From: an uncultured Microscilla sp.
GTDB lineage: Bacteria > Bacteroidota > Bacteroidia > Cytophagales > Microscillaceae
Direction: 5' to 3'
Assembly (NCBI RefSeq): GCF_947493425.1
Contig: NZ_CANLRP010000069.1
Location: 1 to 41,241 of the forward strand
Length of the DNA: 41,241 nt
The notes beneath the pieces were generated by a model that was given only the letters and a program-made list of their open reading frames with translations, did not search any database and was not told the DNA's origin. Of the stretch, positions 10,531 to 16,464 are shown piece by piece. Positions within the stretch are counted from its first letter, which is position 1, and each line of letters opens with the position of its first letter. A program made the translations under genes and the position numbers.

Positions 10531-11694
10531 CCTGTTACTACGGTTAATTTGCAAGTAAGCGATGCTACCTTCTGTATAGATCAACGGCCAGCTGTATTCA
10601 ATATCACAGTGAGTAATACCGAAGCTGGTACAACCTATGAGTTAAGAAATGGGGCTACTGTACTTACCTCGCAAGTAAGTGCGGGTGGAACGCTTACATT
10701 TAGCAATTTGCCAACTCCCACAGCTTCGGCAACTTATGATGTATATGCAACTCCTGCGGCAGTAGGTGGTGCCTCTTGTCCATCCGAGAAGCTGGCTGAT
10801 CGGGCGCAGATAACCATTGATAATTGTAATACACCAGTGGCAAATAACCTGACGCTGAAAACAGACAACTGTACAGACATTAACCTGAATTTGCTACCTG
10901 ATTCAACCAATCAGGCGCAAGGTGGAGTTACCTTTGCTGTGACCGAAGCCAGAGATTTTGTAACGCCTACGGGAGGGATTGTCAATATGAGCGCCAATGG
11001 CACATTTAAGTATGAACCACGCACCGCCTTTATTGGGCGCGATAGTGTGTCTTACCAAGTGTGTAATTCTAACGGTAGTTGTGCTGACGGCAAAATCTAT
11101 ATCAGTATTGAGGCTTGTACCAACGATGCCCCCGAGGCCAAAGATGATGTGTACACCATTGATAATTGTAAGGTGCTCACGGGCAACGTGTTGCTAAATG
11201 ATGTGGATGCCAACACCAATACCTTGAAAATAAGTATGGTAGGCTCGTTATTAACCAATCGTCGTGGAGTAGTTATACTTGAAGCAGACGGTGGGTTTAC
11301 TTACACGCCTCCTGAGGACTTTGTGGGAATTGACACCCTGGCTTACCAAGTATGCGATGACGCTTCTATTAGTAAGTGTGATAGTGCCTTGCTCATTGTG
11401 AATGTGACTGAATGTGGACAAATATTTATTCCAAATGGCTTCTCGCCAAATGATGATGGTAAGAACGATACTTATGTGATTTTGGGAGTGGAAAAATACC
11501 AGGTAACATTTAGCGTGTACAACCGTTGGGGAAGTCGGGTATACTTTAATAAGGATTATAAAAATGACTGGAATGGTTTTGCCAACCAAGGCAACCTAAG
11601 CGGGCAACGTTTACCTGATGGTACTTACTATTATGTTATTGACTTGAACAATGGCCAAAAACCATCGGCTGCTTATTTGATTTTACAACGATAG
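1..11694 (+). CDS. Giant SprB-like repeat adhesin with T9SS type B C-terminal domain (5' end outside window)
   Basis: The reading frame is open from base 1, so the start and signal peptide lie upstream; 3897 residues are visible. Residues 1 to about 3510 are 41 tandem PKD/SprB-like domains of about 85 residues, each with a conserved LCN/LCG cysteine near the start, a VGTG.W motif, a VSGPG or VSGTG motif and usually a second cysteine in an SGAC/NGSC motif. Then come one Ig-like domain (about 3510-3610), two cadherin/Big-like domains (about 3615-3800; FKYEP and FTYTPPEDFVG motifs) and a final domain (about 3805-3897) with IFIPNGFSPNDDG and YNRWG motifs. That last domain is the gliding-motility-associated CTD used by T9SS type B cargo. 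SprB of Flavobacterium johnsoniae is the functional model: a mobile cell-surface adhesin. The sprF-like gene downstream fits this. The role as an adhesin is inferred from the family. Confidence 0.93.
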   Translation, partial: PTVASVTGGDQTLCNVTTANITGNTPTVGTGQWVKVSGPGTITNVNAATTTVTGINSTIPTVVRWLITSGACTSQEDITITVSPNPTVASVTGGDQTLCNVTTANITGNTPTVGTGQWVKVSGPGGITNVNAATTTVTGLNSTTPTVVKWVITSGACNSEDQITITVSPTPTTAAITGGDQTLCNVTTANITGNTPTVGTGQWVKVSGPGTITNVNVVSTTVTGLNSTTPTVVRWEITSGACTSQDDINITVSPTPTTASVTGGDQTLCNVTTANISGNTPTVGTGAWVKVSGPGGITNVNAATTTVTGLNTTTPTVVKWVITSGACNSEDQITITVNEAATIAAAGADQNLCNVTTATLAANNPTVGTGAWQIVSGPGTIAGADLNNPNAPITGLSTTTSTVARWVITNGSCNSQDEVTITVSPAPTTAAVTGGDQTLCNVTSTTITGNTPAVGTGAWVKVSGPGTITNVNSTTTTVTGLTTTTPTFVKWTISNGSCTASENQISITVDAAPTVSNAGTNQTLCNATTATMAANNPTVGTGAWVKVSGPGTIAAAEVNNPTAQITGLTAGSTTRYQWVISNGVCTNSSSTVDIIVDALPTVAAVTGGNQDLCNVTTTNITGNTPTVGTGQWVKVSGPGTITNVNAATTTVTGLTSTTPTVVKWVISNGSCTDSESQISINVNATPTVANAGGNQTLCNVTTANISGNPPTVGTGQWVKVSGPGTIANVNAASTTVNGLNTTTPTVVKWVISNGTCTDSEDQITLTVSPTPTVANAGSDQTLCNVTTATLAANNPTVGTGTWQIVSGPGSIAGADLNNPNAPITGLSTTTPTVARWVITSGSCTSQDEVTITVSPTPTTAAVTGGDQTLCNVTTTTITGNTPTVGTGAWVKVSGPGTITNVNAASTTVTGLTSTTQTVVRWEITSGACNSQDDINITVSPTPTTASVTGGDQTLCNVTTANITGNTPTIGTGQWVKVSGPGTITNVNVVSTTVTGLNSTTPTVVRWEITSGACTSQDDINITVSPTPTTASVTGGDQTLCNVTTTNISGNTPTVGTGQWVKVSGPGGITNVNAATTTVTGLNTTTPTVVKWVITSGACNSEDQITITVNEAATIAAAGADQNLCNVTTATLAANNPTVGTGAWQIVSGPGTISGAQLNNPNAPITGLSTTTPTVARWVITNGSCNSQDEVTITVSPAPTTAAVTGGDQTLCNVTSTTITGNTPTVGTGAWVKVSGPGTITNVNSTTTTVTGLNSTNPTVVRWVITSGVCSSQDQMTITVNAAPTVANAGVDQSLCNVTTATLSANTPTVGTGTWTVVSGPGTIAGAQLNNPNAPITGLNSTTPTVVRWVVSTGAGCSSQDDATISVDALPTAAAVTGGNQDLCNVTTTNITGNTPTVGTGIWVKVSGPGTITNVNAASTTVTGLTSTTPTVVKWVISNGSCTDSESQISINVNATPTVANAGGNQTLCNVTTANISGNTPTVGTGQWVKVSGPGTIANVNAASTTVNGLNSTTPTVVKWVISNGTCTDSEDQITLTIEALPTVANAGSDQTLCNVTTASITGNAPAVGTGAWVKVSGPGTITNVNAASTTVTGLTSTTPTVVKWVISNGSCTDSEDQISLSVDALPTVASVTGGDQTLCNVTTANISGNTPTVGTGAWVKVSGPGAIANVNLASTSVTGLNSTTPTVVKWVISNGTCTDSEDQITITVNEAATIAAAGADQNLCNVTTATLAANNPTVGTGAWQIVSGPGTIAGADLNNPNAPITGLSTTTPTVARWVITNGSCNSQDEVTITVSPAPTTAAVTGGDQTLCNVTSTTITGNTPAVGTGAWVKVSGPGTITNVNSATTTVTGLTTTTPTFVKWTISNGSCAASENQISITVDAAPTVSNAGTNQTLCNVTTATMAANTPAVGTGAWVKVSGPGTIAAAEVNNPTAQITGLTAGSTTRYQWVISNGVCTNSSSTVDIIVDALPTVAAVTGGNQDLCNVTTTNITGNTPTVGTGIWVKVSGPGTITNVNAATTTVTGLTSTTPTVVKWVISNGSCTDSESQISINVNATPTVANAGGNQTLCNVTTANISGNTPTVGTGQWVKVSGPGTIANVNAASTTVNGLNTTTPTVVKWVISNGTCTDSEDQITLTIEALPTVADAGSDQTLCNVTTASITGNAPAVGTGAWVKVSGPGTITNVNAASTTVTGLNSTTPTLVKWVISNGSCTDSEDQISLSVDALPTVASVTGGDQTLCNVTTANISGNTPTVGTGAWVKVSGPGTIANVNAASTTVNGLNSTTPTVVKWVISNGTCTDSEDQITITVNEAATIAAAGADQNLCNVTTATLAANNPTVGTGAWQIVSGPGTIAGADLNNPNAPITGLSTTTPTVARWVITNGSCNSQDEVTITVSPAPTTAAVTGGDQTLCNVTSTTITGNTPTVGTGAWVKVSGPGTITNVNSATTTVTGLTTTTPTFVKWTISNGSCTASENQISITVDAAPTVSNAGTNQTLCNVTTATMAANTPAVGTGAWVKVSGPGTIAAAEVNNPTAQITGLTAGSTTRYQWVISNGVCTNSSSTVDIIVDALPTAANAGTDQTLCGVTTANLSANAPTVGTGTWSVVSGPGTIAAPQLNNPNATVTGLSTTTPTILKWMVTNSTCNSEDQVTITVDATPTVANAGGNQQLCGVNTTTTTNLAANAPTVGTGTWTVVSGSGSFGNANVPTTTVSGLSYGANVFRWTISNGATCTPSMADVTITLFQPPTTANAGLNQSLCGPNTTTTANLAANTPTVGTGAWTVVSGTGSFSNVNAANATVSGLSYGANVFRWTVTNGTCAPSASDVTITLFEPPSTANAGSNQSLCGLNTTTTATLNATNPAVGTGTWTIVSGTGSFSNVNAANATVSGLSYGANVFRWTVTNGNCTPTVADITVTLFEPPSTANAGVSQTLCGVNTSTTASITANTPTAGSGTWTVISGSGVFANANTPNTTISGLSYGANVFRWTISNGSCPTSSSDVTITLNQPPTNANAGADQVLCGLTGATSTSLAANNPTVGTGTWTVVSGTGSFSNANASNATVSGLSYGTNVFRWTISNGNCTPSVSDMTVTLNQPPTTANAGGAQTVCATTATLNANTPAVGTGMWTLISGSGAVTNATSPITTVTNLGVGINTFQWTISNGNCTNSTATVTITREATPTTANAGADQRVCGTSVTLNGNNPSAGTGQWTLISGSGTISNAASPNTTVSNLGIGVNVFKWTISNGSCPVSESNVNITRDAPPTTSIAGGNQTTCATTVNLTGNTPTTGTGQWSIVSGSGVITDPGNPNTQVSNLGVGLNIFRWTITNTCSSSSSSISVTKEATPSTANAGSNQVVCVNTATLTATSPTVGTGNWTTVAGTGTVTNPTSPNSGVTGLSVGVNTFQWTVSNGSCTPSVASVSIVRDQEPTIASAGPDQTLCGATTATFAANSPTVGTGRWTQVSGPGTANIINPGANVSGITGLVAGSYTFRWTITNGSCTASTDDMVMNVIAAPVTTVNLQVSDATFCIDQRPAVFNITVSNTEAGTTYELRNGATVLTSQVSAGGTLTFSNLPTPTASATYDVYATPAAVGGASCPSEKLADRAQITIDNCNTPVANNLTLKTDNCTDINLNLLPDSTNQAQGGVTFAVTEARDFVTPTGGIVNMSANGTFKYEPRTAFIGRDSVSYQVCNSNGSCADGKIYISIEACTNDAPEAKDDVYTIDNCKVLTGNVLLNDVDANTNTLKISMVGSLLTNRRGVVILEADGGFTYTPPEDFVGIDTLAYQVCDDASISKCDSALLIVNVTECGQIFIPNGFSPNDDGKNDTYVILGVEKYQVTFSVYNRWGSRVYFNKDYKNDWNGFANQGNLSGQRLPDGTYYYVIDLNNGQKPSAAYLILQR
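3355..6957 (+). repeat. Higher-order repeat: two copies of a seven-domain block of about 1.8 kb
   Basis: The distinctive unit that begins gccgatcaaaacttatg occurs at 1042, 3355, 5155 and 6958. The last three are 1800 and 1803 bp apart, and each is followed by the same order of unit subtypes. The block 3355-5154 (units 14-20) and the block 5155-6957 (units 21-27) are therefore duplicates, and a third, partial copy (units 28-30) follows. The first interval, 2313 bp, equals nine units: a related block with two extra domains. Confidence 0.85.
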
Positions 11695-11702
11695 AATATA
11701 CC

Positions 11703-11735
11703 AACCTCAGCCCTTGCTTTGTGAGGGTTGAGGTT
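11703..11735 (+). terminator. Hairpin downstream of the adhesin gene
   Basis: A 12-bp stem (11703-11714 with 11724-11735, one G-T pair) and a 9-nt loop start 8 bp after the adhesin stop codon. There is no strong T-run after it, so it may be an attenuating or mRNA-stabilising hairpin between adhesin and sprF-like gene and not a full terminator. Confidence 0.55.
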
Positions 11736-11782
11736 ATTCAAACATAAAAATTTATAATACATTAAAAACGAACGGGCAAACT

Positions 11783-12730
11783 ATGATGCACATTAAAAAA
11801 TATGGTTTATTAAGCCTTTTGGTATTTTGGGGGCTTAGCCTGCTGTCGGTGCAGAAAGGACAGGCACAACAAGACGTACAATTTACCCAATACATGTTCA
11901 ATGGATTGGCAATTAACCCAGCGTATGCAGGTAGTCGCGATGTGTTCAGTGTTACGGGATTGTTTCGTAAACAATGGACAGGCATTGAAGGAGCCCCGGT
12001 TACCCAAACGCTCTCTGGGCACTTGCCCCTTGTCAAAGATCGCATTGGTCTGGGGTTGACCTTGGTCAATGACAAAATAGGTATTACCAACAATTTTTCA
12101 ATGATTGGTTCTTATGCCTTCCGGATCAGGTTTAATACTGGAGTATTGGCCATGGGTATTCAGGCAGCCATTACTCAGTTCAGGGCTAATTTTACTGATG
12201 TACGCTTTTCGGTAGACCCTACCAGTACCGACCCGGCGTTTGACCAGAATATCAATAAGACCCTGCCCAACTTTGGTACTGGCGTGTATTATTATACTGA
12301 CAGGTTTTATGCGGGGTTGTCTGTACCTCAATTGATCAACTGGGACCTGGCAGATGGAAATATTTCTAATGCTCGTCAATCGAGGCACGTGTTTGCTACA
12401 GCAGGCTATGTGTTTGATGTATCGCCTACAGTGAAAATACGTCCTTCGCTGCTTGCCAAATATGTATCGGGTGCCCCTTTTTCTATAGACATAAACGCCA
12501 ATGTATGGTTGTTTGACCGGTTTGCGGTAGGGGGGTCTTATAGAATAGGAGACGCAGTAAATTTATTAGCCGAAGCCCGTATTTCAAATAATATCTCGGT
12601 AGGGTATGCGTATGACCTTACCCTCACCCAGTTGGGGAGGTACAATTCGGGTAGCCATGAAATAATGTTACGAGTGGAGTTTGGGGTGGGCAAAGACAAA
12701 ACCAAGATATTGACTCCCCGTTATTTTTAA
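11783..12730 (+). CDS. PorP/SprF family type IX secretion system membrane protein
   Basis: A 315-residue outer-membrane beta-barrel protein. The N-terminus has a lysine pair, a hydrophobic stretch and a QAQ cleavage site near residue 29. The mature start QDVQFTQYMFNGLAINPAYA is the signature of PorP/SprF proteins, and GLFRKQWTGIEGAP follows, also typical. Length is normal for the family. Two in-frame ATGs (11783 and 11786) are possible starts. SprF is required for surface delivery of the adhesin SprB in F. johnsoniae, and PorP-like proteins are thought to bind type B CTD cargo at the cell surface. This gene lies 88 bp after an adhesin with exactly that CTD type, so it is very probably the dedicated partner of that adhesin. 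The pairing is inferred from position. Confidence 0.93.
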   Translation: MMHIKKYGLLSLLVFWGLSLLSVQKGQAQQDVQFTQYMFNGLAINPAYAGSRDVFSVTGLFRKQWTGIEGAPVTQTLSGHLPLVKDRIGLGLTLVNDKIGITNNFSMIGSYAFRIRFNTGVLAMGIQAAITQFRANFTDVRFSVDPTSTDPAFDQNINKTLPNFGTGVYYYTDRFYAGLSVPQLINWDLADGNISNARQSRHVFATAGYVFDVSPTVKIRPSLLAKYVSGAPFSIDINANVWLFDRFAVGGSYRIGDAVNLLAEARISNNISVGYAYDLTLTQLGRYNSGSHEIMLRVEFGVGKDKTKILTPRYF

Positions 12731-12759
12731 TAAAAGTGAGTTATCAGCTGCTAACTTAG

Positions 12760-12844
12760 TATGTACCAAGACAAAATTAAATATACCTAATATGCAAGTA
12801 TAACTATCATATTATGAGAGAGTTATCTTTACTTGTAGCTTATA
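12760..12844 (-). repeat. Dispersed repeat copy A (85 bp, identical inverted copy at 18798-18882)
   Basis: The reverse complement of these 85 bases matches 18798-18882 at every position. Similarity to copy B (18619-18690) continues beyond the right end, through the CAATTAGCT motif and, after the inserted 26-nt hairpin module, into the TTAAGTAGCAGCAAG segment. No ORF is conserved in it. Confidence 0.9.
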
Positions 12845-12852
12845 GCTAATTG

Positions 12853-12878
12853 CACCGATATTCATCGGTATCTAAGGA
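12853..12878 (+). repeat. 26-nt hairpin module inserted in repeat copy A
   Basis: A 6-bp stem (12854-12859 with 12864-12869), a 4-nt loop and the tail ATCTAAGGA. Copy B of the surrounding repeat lacks these 26 bases exactly, joining AACAAG directly to CAATTAGCT at 18619/18620. A second copy of the module with 22 of 26 identical bases is at 16208-16233. Confidence 0.75.
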
Positions 12879-13050
12879 CTTGCTGCTACTTAATGTTGCC
12901 GAAATAATGTCAGTAAATATTCTTTCGCCTTGTCTAGCGACTAAAATATACAGTTAAAATGGGGAAGTTATTTTGACTGCATTACTTAACAATTAACTGA
13001 AAATAAACTTAACCATTAATTACCCAGTGTTATTGAAAACAACTACAGGA

Positions 13051-15030
13051 ATGAAAAAAGGAGTCTTGCTTATTATTATTTTAATGTGCTCGATGTGGGT
13101 ACAGGCACAACGTACCCGTTTGCGTAAAGCAAATGTTGAATTCGCAAAGTTTAATTACAAAGAGGCCATTAAGTTATACGAAACTTACCTGGCAAAAAAC
13201 CCTAGTAATAAAGAGGCACAAGCAAACCTGGCGCATTCTTATCGGAAGGTAAATGATAGTAAAAATGCCGAAAAATGGTATGCAGTGGTAGTAAACCACC
13301 CTAACACCAACCCTACCAACAAATTGTACTATGCCCAGGCATTGGCTATGAACGGGCGTTACAAAGAGTCACGCAAGTGGTATAAAATATACGCCAAAGA
13401 AGTAGGACATGATGAACGTGGGCATGTGTTTGAACAAACGTATCAGAACTTGGCGCAGTTTTATGAAGATGCCAGCAAGTATGAGGTAAGACTAGCACCA
13501 TTTAATTCAAAAAAGGCAGACTTTAGCCCTATGTTTTATCGCAATGGCATTGTGTTTTGCTCTAGTAGAGAGCCTGATGAGGACAAAAGAAAAGACAAAA
13601 AAGAAAAACATGGGTGGAACGGTGATCGTTTCCTGGATTTGTACTACACCAGGGGAGGAGTGACTTCTCCTGAACCCTTTCATAAGGATCTTAACTCTCG
13701 TTATCACGAAGGACCTTTGAGTTTTTATAATGGAGAGAATTCGGTGGTATTTACCCGGAATAATTATTACAACGGCAAGTTTAAAAAGAGCAAAGAAGGG
13801 ATAAATAAATTGAAGCTTTACCTTGCTACCATAGTGAGTGACAAATTTGCCGAGATTACCGAGTTTCCTTACAACGATGACGAATACTCGGTAGGTCACC
13901 CCACCTTAAGCAGTGATGGCACTACGTTGTATTTTGTATCTGATATGCCTGGTTCGCTAGGAGGCACCGATATTTTTAAGAGTACGCTTCAGGCAGGACA
14001 ATGGGGACCTCCCCAAAACCTGGGTTCTGGCATTAATACCAAAGGAAATGAAATGTTTCCTTTTTTAGACGCTGATAATAATTTGTTTTTTGCGTCTAAT
14101 GGACATGCTGGGCTGGGTGGACTGGACATATTTCTTGCGCGTAATATCAATGGGCATTTTGCCCCTCCCGAAAATCTGGGTGCCCCTGTAAATAGTAGTA
14201 AAGATGATTTTGGCTTTATCATGGACACTGATAAAAACGAAGGCTACTTTAGTTCTAATCGCGATGGGGGAGTGGGAGACGATGATATTTATTATTTTAA
14301 GCTGCACCCCTGTAAAATAGCTGCAGTAGTGGTAGATTCTGTGACAGGCAGAATGATTGATCGGGCTCACCTTGAAATCCACGAAGAAGATACCAAAAAA
14401 CAGGTCATTCATGTAAATGCAAGCAAGTATTTATTTACACTACAAACCAAAATACGCACTAATTATTTAATCACTGCCTCGAAAGAGGGGTATGTGCCCA
14501 AAACCATAGAAATTACCCATCAACAATTGATTGACTGTAAAAACCAAGACCGTAAAATAGTAGATACGATTAAAATTGCCTTGGGTCCACCTATCATTGC
14601 ACGCAAAACAGGTAAGCCGAGCAGGGGAGGTAACATATTACGGACGCCGCCAGGCAGAGGTTGGGACTCCACCAAGATTATCCAGGTAAAAACCATCTAT
14701 TATGACTTAGACAAATACTTTATCCGACCCGATGCGGTAAAAACCTTGGACGAACTCTTGGTTATTTTGTATCGAAACCCAAAAATGCGCATTGGACTGT
14801 CGTCGCATACCGACTCGCGCAACACTTCTAAATACAATGTGCAATTGTCGCAAAGGCGTTCGCAGTCAGCGTTGCAGTATTTAGTGAGTCGTGGTATTAG
14901 CCCCCAACGCATTATTGTAGATTGGTTTGGTGAAACAAAATTAGTTACCCCTTGCCCAGACGGTGTACCTTGTAACGAAACTCAGCATCAGCTCAACCGA
15001 CGTACCGAAGTGATTGTACTTGAAGAGTAG
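13051..15030 (+). CDS. PorE-like OmpA family protein (TPR, WD40-like propeller, CRD, OmpA-C)
   Basis: A 659-residue protein with signal peptide MKKGVLLIIILMCSMWVQAQ. I chose ATG 13051; a GTG 24 bp upstream would add residues in front of the signal peptide. Domains in order: TPR-like helices (about 25-140; KANVEFAKFNYKEAIKLYE), a PD40/WD40-like propeller (about 150-410; repeated SSDGTTLYFVSD, DADNNLFFASNG and GYFSSNRDGG motifs), a carboxypeptidase-regulatory-like domain (about 415-510) and a C-terminal OmpA peptidoglycan-binding domain (about 550-659; SSHTDSR, LSQRRSQSALQYL and NRRTEV motifs). This is the domain order of PorE (PG1058) of Porphyromonas gingivalis, a T9SS accessory protein linking outer-membrane parts to peptidoglycan. 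The position after adhesin and sprF-like genes fits a paralogue serving that adhesin; it may not be the housekeeping PorE. Confidence 0.9.
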   Translation: MKKGVLLIIILMCSMWVQAQRTRLRKANVEFAKFNYKEAIKLYETYLAKNPSNKEAQANLAHSYRKVNDSKNAEKWYAVVVNHPNTNPTNKLYYAQALAMNGRYKESRKWYKIYAKEVGHDERGHVFEQTYQNLAQFYEDASKYEVRLAPFNSKKADFSPMFYRNGIVFCSSREPDEDKRKDKKEKHGWNGDRFLDLYYTRGGVTSPEPFHKDLNSRYHEGPLSFYNGENSVVFTRNNYYNGKFKKSKEGINKLKLYLATIVSDKFAEITEFPYNDDEYSVGHPTLSSDGTTLYFVSDMPGSLGGTDIFKSTLQAGQWGPPQNLGSGINTKGNEMFPFLDADNNLFFASNGHAGLGGLDIFLARNINGHFAPPENLGAPVNSSKDDFGFIMDTDKNEGYFSSNRDGGVGDDDIYYFKLHPCKIAAVVVDSVTGRMIDRAHLEIHEEDTKKQVIHVNASKYLFTLQTKIRTNYLITASKEGYVPKTIEITHQQLIDCKNQDRKIVDTIKIALGPPIIARKTGKPSRGGNILRTPPGRGWDSTKIIQVKTIYYDLDKYFIRPDAVKTLDELLVILYRNPKMRIGLSSHTDSRNTSKYNVQLSQRRSQSALQYLVSRGISPQRIIVDWFGETKLVTPCPDGVPCNETQHQLNRRTEVIVLEE

Positions 15031-15060
15031 CTTTTGCTGGTTTTAATGTATTGAGATAAT

Positions 15061-15085
15061 ATGCCCATTGAAGTTCGATGGGCAT
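15061..15085 (+). terminator. Intrinsic terminator after the PorE-like gene
   Basis: An 8-bp perfect stem (atgcccat with atgggcat) and a 9-nt loop lie 30 bp after the stop codon, followed by a T-rich stretch (gttcttttatgtttt). Confidence 0.7.
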
Positions 15086-15438
15086 GTTCTTTTATGTTTT
15101 AATTAACATAATGTTTGATTATAAAACAATACAAACGCCAAAGCAGCTACACATAATTATGTGAAAATAAAAAAAATGGGGGAGAATAGACAAAATAAAG
15201 TACTTTGTAATAAATTCAGGCTTTATTTAAAAGCGCTTTAATTCCTGTAGTTATTGCAGAATATATTGAAATAGAAACAGGGGAGGACAACCCATAAATA
15301 TTGCCTACTTGTGACTTGTCAAATAATTATTCTAATATGGTATTGTGCTTATTTTAGGGTGGGTATGGTATGGTTTAAAATAGGGATGCAATAGTGCCTA
15401 TACAATAAAACACTCCACTCCCTTTTTTGTTTAACATA

Positions 15439-15493
15439 AAAATGTCTTGCCAAGCAATTGCTAACAAAAATGAATAACTTTGCGAGACATTTT
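15439..15493 (+). promoter_or_regulatory. Candidate MarC promoter flanked by a 12-bp inverted repeat
   Basis: TAACTTTG at 15475-15482 matches the Bacteroidetes -7 consensus TAnnTTTG, 48 bp before the marC-like ATG. No well-spaced -33 TTTG is evident. The arms aaaatgtcttgc (15439-15450) and gcgagacatttt (15482-15493) are complementary except for one G-T pair and bracket the motif. They could be an operator or a leader hairpin. Confidence 0.35.
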
Positions 15494-15530
15494 GAGATAA
15501 GGATAGTGCATACCCATAAAGCAAATATAG

Positions 15531-16145
15531 ATGAGCGATTTGATTAATAGTTTTCTTTTTCTTGTAGCAGTGCTTGATCCCATTGGTTCTGTACCTGTAT
15601 ATTTAGAGGCGACTAAGGATTTTGATAAAAAGCATAAAAAGAAAATAGCTGTAAGAGCCTCATTCATTGCTTTCATGATTTTACTGGCTTTTATTGTCAT
15701 TGGGCAGTTTTTTTTAGAAGGTATGTCCATTACTCTAGATGCCTTTAGAATATCGGGTGGACTAATTTTGTTTTTGTTTTCACTTACTATGATTTTTGGT
15801 GAGAGTAAACCTGAGTCGGAGAAACAACTGATTACTGATTATAAACACGTGACCATATTCCCCATTGCTATCCCCTCTATAGCTTCTCCAGGGGCTATTA
15901 TGTCGGTGGTAATATTGACCGATAACCATATCTATACTATAGAGCAACAAATCGTTACCACTTTACTAGTGGCTTTGGTGGTTTTTCTTACCGCCCTCAT
16001 ACTGCTTGCCGCCGTAGCAGTTCAAAAAAGAATTGGAGACTATGGTATCATTATCATTAGTAAGGTGATGGGACTGATATTGGCTTCTTATGCAGTACAG
16101 AATATTTTGAGTGGTTTGAAAAACTTCTTTATGTCGGTAAAATAG
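15531..16145 (+). CDS. MarC family integral membrane protein (UPF0056)
   Basis: A 204-residue hydrophobic protein with about six membrane segments. Family landmarks are DPIGSVPVY at residue 16, FRISGGLILFLFSLTMIFG in the middle, FPIAIPSIASPGAIM and the C-terminal SKVMGLILASYAVQNILSG. Length is typical. Despite the name (multiple antibiotic resistance C), the family's substrate is not settled, and a general amino-acid transport role has been reported for some archaeal members. It stands alone: no gene is close on either side in the same direction, and the next genes are convergent. The ATG at 15531 begins right at the first membrane segment, as in other members. Confidence 0.9.
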   Translation: MSDLINSFLFLVAVLDPIGSVPVYLEATKDFDKKHKKKIAVRASFIAFMILLAFIVIGQFFLEGMSITLDAFRISGGLILFLFSLTMIFGESKPESEKQLITDYKHVTIFPIAIPSIASPGAIMSVVILTDNHIYTIEQQIVTTLLVALVVFLTALILLAAVAVQKRIGDYGIIIISKVMGLILASYAVQNILSGLKNFFMSVK

Positions 16146-16464
16146 CCTAAGAAAAGCAACAAAATGCCTTGCCCATGATGGACTAATGCTGGCGTAGTTC
16201 CGCTGAGCACCAATATACATTGGCATCTAAGGACTCGTAAGCTCGGTTCCTTAACAAGACCGTTGACTTTAGCCTGTTGCAGATGGCTTATGCGTCTGTT
16301 TTTTTTAATGCTCAACTCTTAAGAAACCGATGGCTTCCGTTGCTGGAGATTCGTCCAACATCTACTGGAGTTTGTCGTGCTTAAAAACACCCCTCACCAG
16401 CATTACAAACTCATCATTTTTAGCGCTGAAGACCTGATGATTTAACACATACTCTAAAGTCAAA
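16146..16464. other. 319-bp convergent intergenic region with repeat modules
   Basis: It lies between the ends of the marC-like and BamA-like genes. It contains the hairpin module at 16208-16233, followed by ACTCGTAAGCTCGGTT, a motif that recurs in slightly changed form at 38981-38996. A T8 run near 16300 may end marC transcription, but its upstream stem is weak. No coding sequence seen. Confidence 0.6.
16208..16233 (+). repeat. Second copy of the 26-nt hairpin module
   Basis: It matches 12853-12878 at 22 of 26 positions. One pair of differences is compensatory: stem pair G-C in the first copy (bases 5 and 14 of the module) is A-T here, so the inner stem is kept. Confidence 0.7.

Larger units (their letters stand above)
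12731..13050. other. 320-bp intergenic region holding a dispersed repeat
   Basis: No coding sequence seen. It contains repeat copy A (12760-12844) with its inserted hairpin module (12853-12878), listed separately. The rest, up to the next start, is AT-rich with no clear promoter match. Confidence 0.7.
15031..15530. other. 500-bp intergenic region
   Basis: No gene seen. It contains a terminator hairpin (15061-15085) and, near its right end, an inverted repeat around a promoter-like motif (15439-15493). The middle, 15100-15430, is AT-rich and shows nothing I can name. Confidence 0.6.

Noticed and set aside
475..10584. Many minus-strand open frames of 70-230 codons across the adhesin repeats
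   Set aside because: They recur with the 255-bp repeat period and exist only because the repeated + strand codons lack stops in the complementary frames. They have no plausible protein features.
13027..13050. GTG start for the PorE-like protein
   Set aside because: ATG 13051 starts a standard lysine-led signal peptide; the upstream eight residues add nothing recognisable.
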